Positions 43,038 through 53,509 of a stretch of 64,000 bases of DNA are shown in pieces. The stretch lies in NCBI RefSeq assembly GCF_030463535.1, contig NC_132883.1:29641373-29705372 (forward strand). The letters are read 5' to 3'. Source of the stretch: Salminus brasiliensis (Eukaryota; Chordata; Actinopteri; Characiformes; Bryconidae). Every line of letters begins with the position of its first letter. Position 1 is the stretch's first letter. The notes beneath the pieces are model-generated. The model was not told where the DNA came from. It did not search any database and saw nothing but the letters and a program-made list of their open reading frames with translations. The translations under genes were made by a program, and so were the position numbers.

Positions 43038-43898
43038 CTACACACCGAATGGATGGGTGTCGGAGAAGCGGTCTGCAGATCCTTCATCAATTTTAGGTCC
43101 TATTAAAGGTATTAAATATGTAATTAAGTAAAGAAATATAAATAATTTTCTGACAAAATAATGTGTTTAACATCGCTTACTCAGAGAAGTTGGTTGATCG
43201 AGTTGATCGGATTGGTTGTCGAAATCTGAAAGCGAGGGATCATATAAATAAGTATAACATGTATTTAAATAATGTATTTACTTTAAATGAAATATAATTA
43301 ACTGACCGGATGGTGTGTTATATCTCCGATCGCTGTTTTCCTCTAGAAAATCACTCTCTTCAGATTTGTAGCCTAAATAATTAATACAATAAGTAAATGC
43401 ATTCATTCTGAAAACTATCGGTTTCATAGGATGAAAAAAAAAAAAAAAAAACATTGTTGTATTCAATTGACTTACTCTGTGGATTGCATTGTTGAACAAA
43501 GATAACATCTTCAAATTGTTCATATGAATCCTGATCTAGAAATAAAATATACAATTTTATATCACAAGGTTATATCGCAAAGAATACTAATCATCCTCAT
43601 CATTTTATCTAAAAAGTTACTTACTTGATGCGTTTGACAATGTTCTTCCGGAAGCTGATAAACCTTAAGAAGATAGATACAAACATGCGTTGACTTCATT
43701 TCTAACGCTATACACCTATTTTCTAATAAATGCATCATATTTTCTAAAAGACAGTTTTATTACCTTGAGAGTATTCCATTTTGCTGGGGTGTTCTCCAAA
43801 AAAGAGACGTTTTCAAAATGAACTTCAAATTCGACCAAGCACTTGCTTAAATGCAGTTTTGAAACAAGGGGGGTGGGATAGTGGTCGTAAAAGGTCAT
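43038..43898 (-). CDS. Multi-exon Maverick gene with very short introns (unknown)
   Basis: Minus-strand exons: 43764-43898, 43625-43663, 43476-43535, 43307-43372, 43181-43225 and 43038-43099, with introns of roughly 80-110 bp, each GT...AG (GTAATA, GTAAGT, GTAAGT, GTCAGT, GTAAGC donors). Exons 3-6 keep one frame through four junctions (all phase 1) and end at a stop at 43038: QDSYEQFEDVIF, SEESDFLEENSDRR, DNQSDQLDQPTSL, IDEGSADRFSDTHP. The protein starts MTFYDHYPTPLVSKLHLSKC and is strongly acidic after exon 1. The exon 1 to 2 junction does not keep this frame, so one exon, splice choice or mutation is missing. About 135 residues. Confidence 0.65.
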
Positions 43899-44299
43899 GC
43901 CCCAATTTCCTGAGTGTCATCAGGCAAGGAATCTGTGCCACATAGTTTTGTCTTCAAGAGTTTTAAGGAATGAAATATGCAATGGTCGATTTTATATGCA
44001 TATATGTAACCGTGTAAAGAATTATTATTACAAAAATAAATTCCAAAAAGAAATGATAATAAAAAAGAAAAGATTCTGTTTTTGTAAAATATTTGAGAAT
44101 CATCTTTTGAAAATCTTTCCATATAAAGACGATCTGACCATGTTTTTCAACAGATTCTTCCTCAAACATGCAACATCTGATTATGTAAATTACGATGAGA
44201 CATACTTCAAACTTTTCTTCACTCCTTTTTGGACAGAGACTGAATGTTCCCAACGACTTGCAAGGTTTCCAAGTTAGATTGAGAAAAAAAAATCTTGTC
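43899..44299. other. AT-rich region upstream of the spliced gene
   Basis: Possible promoter region of the minus-strand spliced gene. A 126-residue plus-strand frame (43897-44277) has no recognised homology and is likely fortuitous, although its second half is not low-complexity. Confidence 0.35.
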
Positions 44300-44552
44300 G
44301 TATTCTTCTTTGCAATCCCAATATCTAAATTTAATATAAGTATACATACAACCAAAATGTCTTTTGAAAGTATGCCATTCATCGCCATTCATCGGACACC
44401 ATGATTATTATGGCTACGGTTTGTCTTTTAACCCTAACCGCCGCACAAACACTGACCCTTTAAATCAATCAGCCTACAGGGTCTGTTGAATGAATAGGGG
44501 GAGACGTTATGTCGTTGCATACTCTGATTTGCTCAATCGTATGTATCTCTAA
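44300..44552 (-). repeat. Right TIR of Maverick A (inner part only)
   Basis: On the minus strand it reads like 6975-7385 of the palindrome: the block with CATACGATTGAGCAAATCAG, TAAAGGGTCAGTGTTTGTGC, an ATG at 44403, then a deletion of most of gene 1 and the GAATGGCATACTTTCAAAAG segment. It ends at 44552, short of the outer repeats, so the outer end was lost. Confidence 0.8.
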
Positions 44553-44624
44553 TGCATGACTAATGCTGTGTAAGCGGTGCAGGTAAGGCCGGTGGGCGGC
44601 ATGGTAACAATGCTAACGCAATGT

Positions 44625-44815
44625 TAGCGATGCGGCTGAATCACAAGGTAGCAAGTGTTCCTAATAAAGTGACCAGAGTGTGGAAGCATAAGGTAGTAGG
44701 TGTTTCTAATAAAGTGGCCAGTGAGTGGAATCTCAAGGTAGGCATTCCTAATAAAGTGACCAGAGAGTGGAAGCCTAAGGTAGCAGGTGTTTCTAATAAA
44801 GTGGCCAGGATTTTA
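44625..44815. repeat. Minisatellite, about 42-bp unit
   Basis: Five copies of AAGGTAGCAGGTGTTTCTAATAAAGTGGCCAGTGAGTGG-type units. Also seen at 1075-1170 and 5815-5905. Confidence 0.85.
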
Positions 44816-45093
44816 CCACAAATGCACAAAAATGTTTAGTATGAAGCTGTATATTTCAGAGAAGCTAAATGAAGTGCTTATGTGTAGGTGAGTCTGTCGA
44901 CTCGGGGTCTCAGCAACTGGAATGACTATTTCTGTTCTTTAGCAAAACAAGGAGAGATGTGTACATCCTCTAACTGAACCAGTGGCCAGTAAGTAGTTTT
45001 CTAACTGCCATCCAAACTCAGAGTGCCTAGTTTTTAGGAACGCTGCTTTACAGGTGATGTCATAATGGCCCACTGTGACATCACCACCCTGGA

Positions 45094-45110
45094 GCCTATA
45101 TATAAATAGA
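45094..45110 (+). promoter_or_regulatory. Likely TATA box of the coiled-coil gene
   Basis: CCTATATATAAATAGAG lies about 60 bp before the ATG at 45159 and is preserved in the copy at 1256-1272. Confidence 0.55.
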
Positions 45111-45158
45111 GCCTGTAGAGCAGACCCTGGCCATTCTGCTTCAGCCCTTCAATGGTGC

Positions 45159-46128
45159 ATGCTGAGGAAGTGTATTGCAGTCATGAAGAAGTATCAAAGA
45201 GGAGATACCGGAACAGACATGGATTACCTGAACTACAGGATCTCTCAGATGAGCAGCGACCAGAAAGTACAGGCAGCATGGAGGAGGCTTCAGGGAGAGA
45301 TCAGCTGCATGAAGCAGTTGCTGGCCACTGAGAAGATGGAGAAGGTGAAGGCAGAAGAAGCAGACTGGCTGATGGTGCGTGGCCAAGAAACACGGAGCAA
45401 GGAGGGCAGAGAATAGTACACACCGAATGGATGGACAAGGTGAGAAAGGCTCTGGAAACACTGGGCCAAGAAAATCCAGAGGACGATGAAGCAGAAAAAA
45501 GGATCTCCGGCTTGAATGAACGCATCCAGAAGCTTGAGGAGGACAATAAGCAGCTGATGGATGAGCTGGAGAGGAAGAAAGAAAAGCTCGAAAGGAACAG
45601 AGAGAAGCTGAAGGAATTGTCTGAGAAGGTGAAGAACATCAGGGACACATCAGACACTGACGAACAAATGACGCACATGAGCGCCTGATAAAGCAGAAGC
45701 TGAAGAAGTTGAGACGGGTGAGTAAGATCATGAGCGAGCTGCTGGAGAAGGCAATAAGGGAGAGGGAGGATAAGCTCCTCTGAGCTCTTTCTGTAGTGGT
45801 GCTGCAGAAGCAGAAGCTCATGCAGGAACTGAAGCAGAAATCAGTTTTCCAGAGGACGAGCGAGAATGAGGAGGGAGCAAAGGAGGCTGAGGAGCAAAGC
45901 ACAGAGCAGCAGAAGAAGGCCATAGAGGTGGTGGAAGACAAGACGAAGGGGAGCTCCAGTGCTCTCATGAGTGAGAATGAGAAAGAAGGACATGAGAGGG
46001 AGGAGAAAGAGGCTGGGGAGCAAAGCACAGAGCAGCAAGAGAAGGCCATGGAAAATGTGCAAAAGATGAAGAAGGGGAAGAGGAGCTTCTGGAAAAGACT
46101 TGTTGCAGTGTTTAAAAAGAGAAAGTGA
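45159..46128 (+). pseudogene. Coiled-coil gene family, longest copy, frame-broken
   Basis: Three successive frames read as one protein of about 320 residues: MLRKCIAVMKKYQRGDTGTD (45159-45416), then a heptad-rich coiled coil (NERIQKLEEDNKQLMDELER, 45431-45688), then a second coil and two repeats of an EQSTEQQ-containing unit (45796-46128), ending in a basic FWKRLVAVFKKRK tail. Two frameshifts and one stop separate the parts. It is intronless as far as seen, with an upstream TATA box and minisatellite. No known family is recognised; the basic, aromatic tail could bind membranes or nucleic acid. Related 5' fragments occur at 1149-1440 and 5685-5745. Confidence 0.6.
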
Positions 46129-46264
46129 ATAAGCAAAGATGTTTGCAAGAAAAGAACCAGAAAGAGATCAGAACTCTGGACCACCAAACAGCGGCTGCCT
46201 GCAGGGCAGCTACCCTGCCCAGGACTGTCAAACAGCGGCTGCCTGCTTAATAAGAAAATTCATC

Positions 46265-46490
46265 TGCCTTAATTCCTAAAACTTTGACGAATGGGTAGTT
46301 CATCCATGGTGGTAATGTGATCTAGAACCACTCTTGTCTGCCCCATCTTGTTGATACAAACAGATGGCCACTGATGCAGCAATTCACACAGCTGATGTTT
46401 GTGCAGGTCTGTGGCTATCATACTCTCCACCTGTAGCTGTAACTCTGGATCAGGCAGTTCGGTTATAGGGAACTGGTTTAGAGTGAAGAT
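46265..46490 (-). pseudogene. LTR-retrotransposon pol scrap (pre-RT linker)
   Basis: One minus-strand frame reads FTLNQFPITELPDPELQL, CINKMGQTRVVLDHI, TTMDELPIRQ. The GQT-x-VV-x-HxI-x-T-x(n)-PIRQ layout is that of the linker just before RT in gypsy-type or retroviral pol proteins. No RT follows. The identification is tentative. Confidence 0.4.
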
Positions 46491-46639
46491 CTGAATAACA
46501 TTTTACTCCTCCAGAACATAAATTCTAAAGTATTGAAGTAAAGAAGTTGTGCAAATGGGAAATGGTTTAGATTATTATTAATTATCATAGATCAATTCTA
46601 TGATCAATTCAAAAAGACAGGTTTAATACCACAGGAATA

Positions 46640-46903
46640 GACGGGTAAACTTTTCCTCACTAGGTAATGTTGAAAGCCCCTGTAAACACTGCAGTCTAAA
46701 AGTGGAATCTGAAATAAGTCCTGAATGTTTTATGGGACCTTTATTGGACATTTTGAATGAAATGTTTTATGATTTTGAGGCCAATCAACAGCCGGGATAT
46801 CACATAGCCAATTACATATGTTGTATTGATTTTAGCAATAATGCGTGGTCAGCCGATGGGGAGAGGTGTGTAGCTGCATTCTTTAAGAGGTTTCACAGGA
46901 ATA
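46640..46903 (+). pseudogene. Maverick PolB exonuclease fragment (copy C, part 1)
   Basis: ESPCKHCSLK then GPLLDILNEMFYDFEANQQP (Exo I motif, D-x-E) and GYHIANYICC, AAFFKRFHRN. This matches the minus-strand PolB of copy B near 60834-61028. It is cut by the L2 that starts at 46904 and probably resumes at 52590. Confidence 0.75.
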
Positions 46904-47722
46904 GTCAAGTCAAGTCAAGTCAAATTTATTTGTATAGCGCTTTTTAGAACTGTTGTCACAAAGCAGCTTTACGTAATTAGTACTTAATAAAGGACAGAGA
47001 CAGAGAAGAAAGAAGAAATAACATGAAGGGTCAAAGACCCCCGTGAGCAAGCCAACGGCGACAGTGGCAAGGAAAAACTCCCTCAGAGCTGGAGGAAGAA
47101 ACCTTGGGAGGAACCAAGACTCACAAGGGGGACCCATCCTCCTCTGGCCAGACTATTTAAACATTAATGATAAAAATTACCAAAGCAGATACAAGTTGAT
47201 AGTGGTGATATTAATAGTGCCAGACAGACACGAGTCCATCTAGGTTTCAACACGGCCACCAAACAGGCAGCGGCGGCAGGCGGGTGAGCCATGGGTGGTG
47301 GCGGGTTGGGGGGGACCCGCTGGCCGGACTGGTAGGTGGCAGCTGGTTAGACGCAGGTAGAGGGGACCTCAGCGGGCAATCTTCCAGCAGGTCGGGCTGG
47401 GTGGCCATTTACTCGAAGAAGGTAAAAAGAGAAAAGTTAGTTCTAAGAGGAATTTTATGGAGTGCAGAGAATGTTGAGAATCAGCATCTGGGTATGTCTG
47501 ATGACTCCGGCAGGTCTGATTATCACAGCATAATTAAAAGGAGAGAGCCAGAAGGTAACACGGAAACGGGCGCACCCTGAGAACACCAGCATCTATCTGC
47601 TCCACCGTCAACAAACCTGAGTGATCGCGTGTGAGCAGCGAGACGACAGCTCCAGCATCTCAGTGTACTACAATTCCCTGGGCCCGCAAACCCCTGGACC
47701 TGCAGCCCTTATCTAAGAAACA

Positions 47723-50680
47723 TTAATTACCAAAAGCTAAACTAAACATATAAGTTTTCAGCTTAGATTTAAAGATTGAGACTGTGTCTAAGTCCCAAAC
47801 ATTATTTGGAAGGTTATTCCAGAGCTGGGGGGCTTTATAAGAAAAGGCTCTTCCCCCTGCTGAGGTTTTCTGAATTTTGGGAAAGAGTAAGAGGCCAGCA
47901 CCCTGAGATCTAAGTAGTCTTGATAGTTCGTAATATACAATAAGATCCTGCAGGTACTCAGGAGCGAGGCCATGTAGGGCCTTATATGTTAATAGAAGAA
48001 TTTTGTATTCGATACAGAATTTAACTGGGAGCCAATGAAGTGCTGATAGAACTGGACTGATATGGTCAAATTTTCTAGTTTTAGTAAGGACCCTGGCTGC
48101 AGCATTTTGCACCAGCTGAAGTTTATTGAGGTTCCTGCTGGAACAACCTGACAGTAGTGCATTACAATAATCTAGCCTTGAGGTAATAAAAGCATGTACT
48201 AGCTTTTCTGCGTCTTGTAGTGATAAGGAGTTTCTTAGTTTGGAGATGTTCCTAAGCTGCATAAAGGCTGTTCTACTAATATTAGCTATTTGTTGCTCAA
48301 ATGATAAATCTGAGTCGAATGTGACGCCAAGATTTTTAGCTGCTAAACCAGGAATGATGGAAGAATCAGCCAAGTCTAACATTAAGTCTGATACTTTTGG
48401 ACCTAAAAGGAGAGCTTCGGTTTTGTCACTGTTGAGGAGAAGGAAGTTATGTGACATCCAGAATTTTATATCCTTTACACAGTCCTCCATTTTCTGTAAT
48501 CTAAATTTATCTGATATATAGAGCTGTGTGTCATCTGCATAGAAATGGAAATTAAAGCCATGTCTGCTTATAACTGAGCCCAGTGGTAACATGTATAATG
48601 TAAATAATAGCGGTCCTAAAATTGAGCCTTGCGGAACTCCATATCTTACTTCTGCGTAGTTTGTAGATACATCTTTTATCTTTACAAATTGATAGCGTCC
48701 CGTTAGATATGATTGGAACCATGATAGGGCTGTCCCTGTGATTCCAACCATTTTCTCTAATCTTTCTAGTAATATAGTATGATCTATTGTATCAAAGGCT
48801 GCACTAAGGTCTAGTAGGACTAATAAAGATACGTAGCCTTGATCAGAGGCAAGAAGGAGATCATTCGTAATCTTCACTAGGGCTGTCTCTGTGCTGTGAT
48901 TGGGTCTAAATCCAGACTGGAATTTCTCATACATGTAATTTTTACTCAGGTATAAGCAGAGTTGTTGGGCCACAGCTTTTTCTAATATCTTAGATACGAA
49001 TGTTAAGTTTGAGATGGGTCTATAATTAGAGGATCAAGATTTCGCTAGGATCAAGATTTGGTTTCTTGATTAAAGGTTTTATAACTGCTATTTTAAAGGT
49101 TTGGGGTACATGCCCAAATTTAAAGGGATGAATTTACAATTGTTAAGAGAGGTCTGATTATAATTGGGAGAATTTCTTTTAGCAATTTAGAGGGAATCGG
49201 GTCGAGTGTACATGTTGTACAATTAGCTGAGGATATAATTTTTTCGAGTTCACGCTGTGGAAGTGGGTAGAAGGCTTCCAGCCTTTGTTCTACAACTGAG
49301 TTATGTTCTAAAGCAACTACATCAGGTGACGGCCATGTTTGATTTAATAAGCAGGGTTGGATATGTTGTCTAATATTTTCTATTTTATTATTAAAATAGT
49401 CCATAAAAACATGACTGGTTAAAGATGTTGGGATCTGGGGTTGAGTATCTGCCAGGCTTTTAGTAAGTTTAGAGATCTCGCTAAAAAGAATTCTGGGATT
49501 GTTTTTGTTTTTCTCGATCAGCGAGGCCAAATACACTGAGCAAGCTTTAATGAGTGCCTTTCTATATTGACTAAGGCTGTCCTTCCACGCAGAGTGGAAC
49601 ACCTCTAGTTTGGTCATCCGCCATTTACGCTCTAGTTTCCGCACTGTTTGTTTTAAGGTACGAGTTTGATCACTGTACCATGGTGCGAGCCTTTTTTGCC
49701 TCATCATTTTATTTTTAAACGGTGCTACTTTGTCTAAGGTTGATCGAAGGGTATTTTCTAGATCGTTTGTTAATTTAACGAGCTCCGTTTGGTCTGACGG
49801 AGTGTAAGCTAAGGTCGATAGGGGTGGGAGATTTTTAGTAAACTGTACAGCTGTCATTGGTGTTATTGTGCGCTTTAGACAGTGTTGGGGAGAAGAATTA
49901 ACATTTTGCCTTAGATGTAGCTCAAAGGAGATTAGATAATGGTCTGATATTACTGAGCTTTGAGGTAGAATATTTAGCTGATCAATGCTAACACCCAGGG
50001 TCAGGACTAAATCTAGGGTATGATTACAGTAATGTGTGGGTCCAGTTACGTTTTGTATAATGCCAACAGAATCTAAAATTGATACAAACGCCTTTGTTAA
50101 TGGATCGTCTGCTTTTTCAAAGTGAATATTAAAGTCTCCTACTATTATAACTTTGTTGCTGCACACTGCCAAGTCTGCAACAAAATTACTAAATTCTTTT
50201 AAAAATTCAGAGTAGGGCCCTGGAGGCCTATAAATATTAATCAGTGAGAAAACATTTTTATTTGTGGCCGGATTTGATATATTAATGTAGATAAGCTCAA
50301 AAGAAGTGAAGGTGTTTTTGAATAATCTCGTGTATTCTGATAGATTATACATACTCCACCTCCTCTGCCTGATAATCTAGGGCTATGTACATATTTATAG
50401 CCTGTGGGGGTGGCTTCATTTAGAGCTATATATTGATCAGGTCTAATCCAGGTTTCGGTTAGGCAGAAAACATCTAGTTTCTGATCACATATTATTTCAT
50501 TTACGATCAATGCTTTTGAGGATAGTGATCTAATGTTAAGTAGACCAAGCTTTAGGTCTGAGGTGCTGCTGTTATCGTTGAAATGAGAGATTTTAACACT
50601 GATTAAATTATTAAAACGAGCTGATCTAGATGTTCTCTGTTTGGCTTTAATTCGGGGCACAGACACAGTCTCAATACAGT
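47723..50680 (-). pseudogene. L2-B ORF2: endonuclease and reverse transcriptase
   Basis: From the N-terminus: [13 protein letters not shown] and [11 protein letters not shown] (50500), GDFNIHFEK and SDHYLI of the AP endonuclease (49120-50352), then RT with [27 protein letters not shown] (first Asp), [12 protein letters not shown] and FYADDTQLY (catalytic YADD), running to 47723. The RT part is open for 416 residues. Breaks occur near 50350 and 48980-49120. Known role: target-primed reverse transcription. It needs few changes from an intact state. Confidence 0.88.
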
Positions 50681-50897
50681 GAAACCTTGGTGACGCCTCA
50701 AAGCAGCTCGCAGACGGTCGGTTTAGCCTGTCTGTCTGCTGCCTGGTCTCGACTCTGGATTGTCAGCAGCTTTTTACACTCCTCTGCCGACTAACTAGCA
50801 GACTATGAGCTATGCTGCACGAAAGTAAGGCAGCACCCTCCCGCGTGGTGTGGACACCATCCCTACCTAAAAAAACAGGCTTGCCCTCAAACTTTAA

Positions 50898-51691
50898 TCA
50901 GTTATACATGAAGCCCACATGATTTTCGGAACACCACTTGGACATCCAGCGGTTCAGCGCTGTTAGTCGGCTGTAAGACTCAGCGCCGCGCCTCATTGGG
51001 ATAGGACCAGAGCAAATTACGGCATCGGACATCGTCTGGGCTAGTTTAACCACCTCTTTAATATTATCCTTTGTAACTTCTGACTGCCGCAGACCAATAT
51101 CATTGGCCCCTACATGAATCACTATCCTCGAATATCTCCTGTTTGCTAGCCACTTAAGGTTGCTGCTAATGTCCGGCGCTCTGGCTCCCGGTAAACAGCT
51201 AACAGTCACTGCTGGAGCCCCTAAAGGACTAGCTATCTTCACGTGTTGAATAATTGAGTCTCCTATGACCAGAGTACTTTGAACAGGCTCCTCAGCGGGT
51301 GTTTCGCTGAGCGGGGCAAACCTGTTTGACATGCGAATCGGGGGGGGAGCGTGGTGTTCCGGTGGGCTAACTTCGGCCTTTGCGCTAGCATTAGCCTTAG
51401 CTTTCCGGCTATGCTGCTGAGACGTCACCCATTCGCCCCGCTGTGAGGGCTCTAACGCCGGAGTGGGGGAGGTGCTAGCTCTCCCTGAGGCAACGGGGGC
51501 TGCTACCAGTGACTCTTGCTCTCTATCCTTCAGTAACCCCACGATGCACACCTCTAACTGGTCCACCTTTTCCACCAGAGAGCTAACTAACTCACATTTA
51601 GTGCAAACACTATCATTATCACTAGCGGTGGGAAAAGGGTCTAGACTAAACATGCCACACTTCTCACACTCAAAAAGTCCAGCAACAGCCA
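50898..51691 (-). pseudogene. L2-B ORF1: Cys motif, coil, SGNH esterase-like domain
   Basis: Starts MAVAGLFECEKCGMFSLDP with two CxxC pairs (zinc-ribbon-like) and a short coiled stretch (SLVEKVDQLEVCIVGLL), then a Pro/Ala-rich linker and an esterase-like domain with LVIGDSIIQHV (catalytic Ser), HVGANDI and, just past the frame break at about 50890, DGIHPT (catalytic Asp/His block). An SGNH-type esterase in ORF1 is known for CR1/L2 elements. The start is chosen at the Met before the Cys motif. Confidence 0.8.
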
Positions 51692-51770
51692 TAATAAAAT
51701 ACAAACTTACCGCTTTCAGCTGATTTAGGCACCGAAATAAGGTTGTTGTGGGGTACTCCGCTTTTTGTTT

Positions 51771-52365
51771 TGTCTTTTTGAATAAGTATAAAGGGTATAC
51801 ATTCATAGCACATAATGCTAGATGGTATGATTCATACATTTGGTTGAATCATTTGATAAAAGAAGGTGGTAAAATCTTGTGTTTTGAAGAAGTTTGATTT
51901 AGGAAGTGTCATAGGAAGAAGTGTAAGCAGGCAGCGTCTACCCTCAGTCACCAGCAGGGGGCCTGGCCAGCACAGTAGAAAAGCTGGTGGAGCTGGAGCA
52001 AAGAACTGCAAGCCCCAGAAGCCCAAGCGATAATCAATGCTGACCAGACGCACCTGTGTGGCACGGTATAAATACACCCAGTCAAACATAATTCCCTGTC
52101 ACACCTTTGTAGAGGGGTGAATGGTTACAGTGGTTACAAGTTGTGAACAGTGAAGAAAAGCTGAAGTTAAAAACGAGAGTTCAAGTTGTGAACAGTGAAA
52201 AGAGAGTTTGTTGTAATCAGTGGCGAAAAGGAAAACTAGAAAAATAAAAATAGGTTAAGTTGAAAAAGGTTGTTCTTTGTTTAGTTCATACCACTCCTGG
52301 TGTTTCCTTTGTTTGTTTTCTTGTCCTTTTTTCTATATAGTTTTTAAACAGTTTTAAGACTGCCA
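51771..52365. other. Unassigned sequence, possible LTR-like piece
   Basis: Contains a promoter-like GGTATAAATACACCC at about 52065 and short GTTGTGAACAGTGAA direct repeats at 52140-52200. No protein, partner LTR or TSD is recognised. Confidence 0.3.
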
Positions 52366-52371
52366 TCTCCC

Positions 52372-52555
52372 ACAGCAGTGGTGGTGCAGTGGAAATGCAC
52401 TGGGCTCCCATTTCCAGCATTGAGAGTTCGAGCCCTGCCACAGTCTCACTAAGCACCAATCTTGTATTTACCATCTGTTACATGCACCATAAAAAATACC
52501 CCCAAAAAAGGGGTACTATCATTTAAATAAATAAATAAATAAATAAATAAACTGC
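52372..52555 (+). mobile_element. tRNA-derived SINE
   Basis: The A-box-like TGGTGCAGTGG (52383) and B-box AGTTCGAGCCC (52428) are spaced as in an RNA polymerase III promoter, followed by a short body and an (AAAT)n tail at 52525-52550. The cloverleaf is not complete, so this is a SINE head and not a tRNA gene. Confidence 0.65.
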
Positions 52556-52589
52556 ACTTGAGTCCAAACCCCACACTCTAACAAAAAGA

Positions 52590-52850
52590 GATTAGACAAA
52601 TAGAGACTCTATTCCTAAGGCTATGGGACAACAGAAAAAGGGTATTTTCTGCATTTTTGGAATACTCTGGATAATCAGAACTATGTGGGGCCTTATCCAC
52701 AACCTGTGTTCTATGGGGTAGCTAGCATGATGGCCAAAGAAAGATACCTTTTTTGAATGGTACAATACGCTGGATGGAAAAGTATTTGACATCAAACAGA
52801 GAAAATATTCAGGCTTTCCTAAACGCTTACAACCTGGACAAAAATGTGAC
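52590..52850 (+). pseudogene. Maverick PolB exonuclease fragment (copy C, part 2)
   Basis: With shifts, the plus strand reads KKGIF, LDNQNYVG-like, and FFEWYNTLDGKVFDIK. This parallels KKGYFPHL, ENQNYVGPYLQP and LFEWYGTLAGKVFDF of copy B PolB. It continues the fragment at 46640-46903 after the L2 and SINE insertions and then abuts copy B gene 1. Confidence 0.65.
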
Positions 52851-52964
52851 GTGGGAGCATACCTTGAACAAAATGAAAAAGTCAAACCACCTTTGATTTT
52901 CCTCAGCGTATGAAACCATGTGATGCTCCATTTGGTGATCAAACAAATGCTGATTACTATGATT

Positions 52965-53425
52965 TCACGTCGGATTCCATTTTGATAAAAAAAAAGGCAT
53001 TTGTTTTGTACAGTGGGCCAACATAGAGTGGGGAAGAGACCGCTGCATGTTTTTAATTGCAGAGGATTGGGGTAATTTCAAGAAGCGCACTGTTGAGTTG
53101 AACAATTTTGTGAAAAATAGACCTAAGAGTACTAGGCCTGTATTTACAATATTCATAACACCTTGGAAACCATCAGGGCAAACATTGTCGTACACTTTTG
53201 GCTTACAAGCCTTCAATGATGACTGATCCAACGTCATATGCCTGTCTACCATGCACAACCCCAAGCGTTCAGCGAACGGCGTTTTGCTTGGGAAAAAAGA
53301 TTCCCACATGACTGTACAGTGTCGTTTGTAAAGTTTTATCGATCTGGAAATTGATTGCATGTTTGTGAAAGAGGCTTGGGGCGGAGTCAGAGTTGTGACC
53401 CACACCCCAGAACGCAGAGTATAAA
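52965..53425 (+). pseudogene. Maverick B gene 1/2, joined halves
   Basis: Reads across the place where copy A has its L2: DSILIKKKAFVLYSG, then WGNFKKRTVELNNFVKN and FTIFITPWKPSGQ. This proves that 32285-32527 and 35961-36423 of copy A are parts of one gene. The second half is shortened by a deletion near 53325. Confidence 0.65.
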
Positions 53426-53509
53426 GTCATATCCTTATACCGGTCATCAAGGAGTCACAAAGTTTTGTTTTTTTTCCTACGCGCAGTGATGACTGGGATC
53501 TCATCGGCA

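Larger units (their letters stand above)
31341..44552 (+). mobile_element. Maverick/Polinton copy A (damaged)
   Basis: Bounded by a left TIR (31341-32284, starting AGAGAGATATAGG) and the inner part of an inverted right TIR (about 44300-44552, cut off at its outer side). Gene order: gene 1/2 (split by an L2), gene 3, integrase with chromodomain, penton-like, pVI-like, major capsid, adenain-like protease on plus; a small conserved gene and a spliced gene on minus. ATPase and PolB are absent, probably lost at the site now holding a Tc1 fragment (42418-42950). It is defective because integrase, penton, capsid and protease genes are broken. Confidence 0.88.
46904..51770 (-). mobile_element. L2-clade retrotransposon, near full length (L2-B)
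   Basis: The 3' end with the AGTCA repeat is at 46904 and the 5' region is near 51770. ORF2 (endonuclease and RT) and ORF1 (SGNH esterase-like) are both present with few frameshifts. Inserted into the Maverick PolB gene fragment. The 3' tail repeat matches L2-C exactly in motif, so the two belong to one family. Confidence 0.88.

Noticed and set aside
45639..46187. A 182-residue hydrophobic minus-strand frame that looks like a membrane protein
   Set aside because: It is the antisense of the Glu/Lys-rich coiled-coil coding sequence, which always reads as Phe/Leu/Ser on the other strand.
47284..47580. A 98-residue plus-strand frame in the L2 3' region
   Set aside because: It lies antisense to the L2 3' UTR, is Gly/Ser-rich by composition and has no recognisable family.
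52380..52445. A possible tRNA gene with A and B boxes
   Set aside because: No complete cloverleaf or anticodon stem is formed, and it is followed by a SINE-like body and an AAAT tail, so it is annotated as a SINE.
52965..53405. A 146-residue minus-strand frame
   Set aside because: The plus strand of the same segment aligns with Maverick gene 1/2 of copy A, so the minus frame is a shadow.
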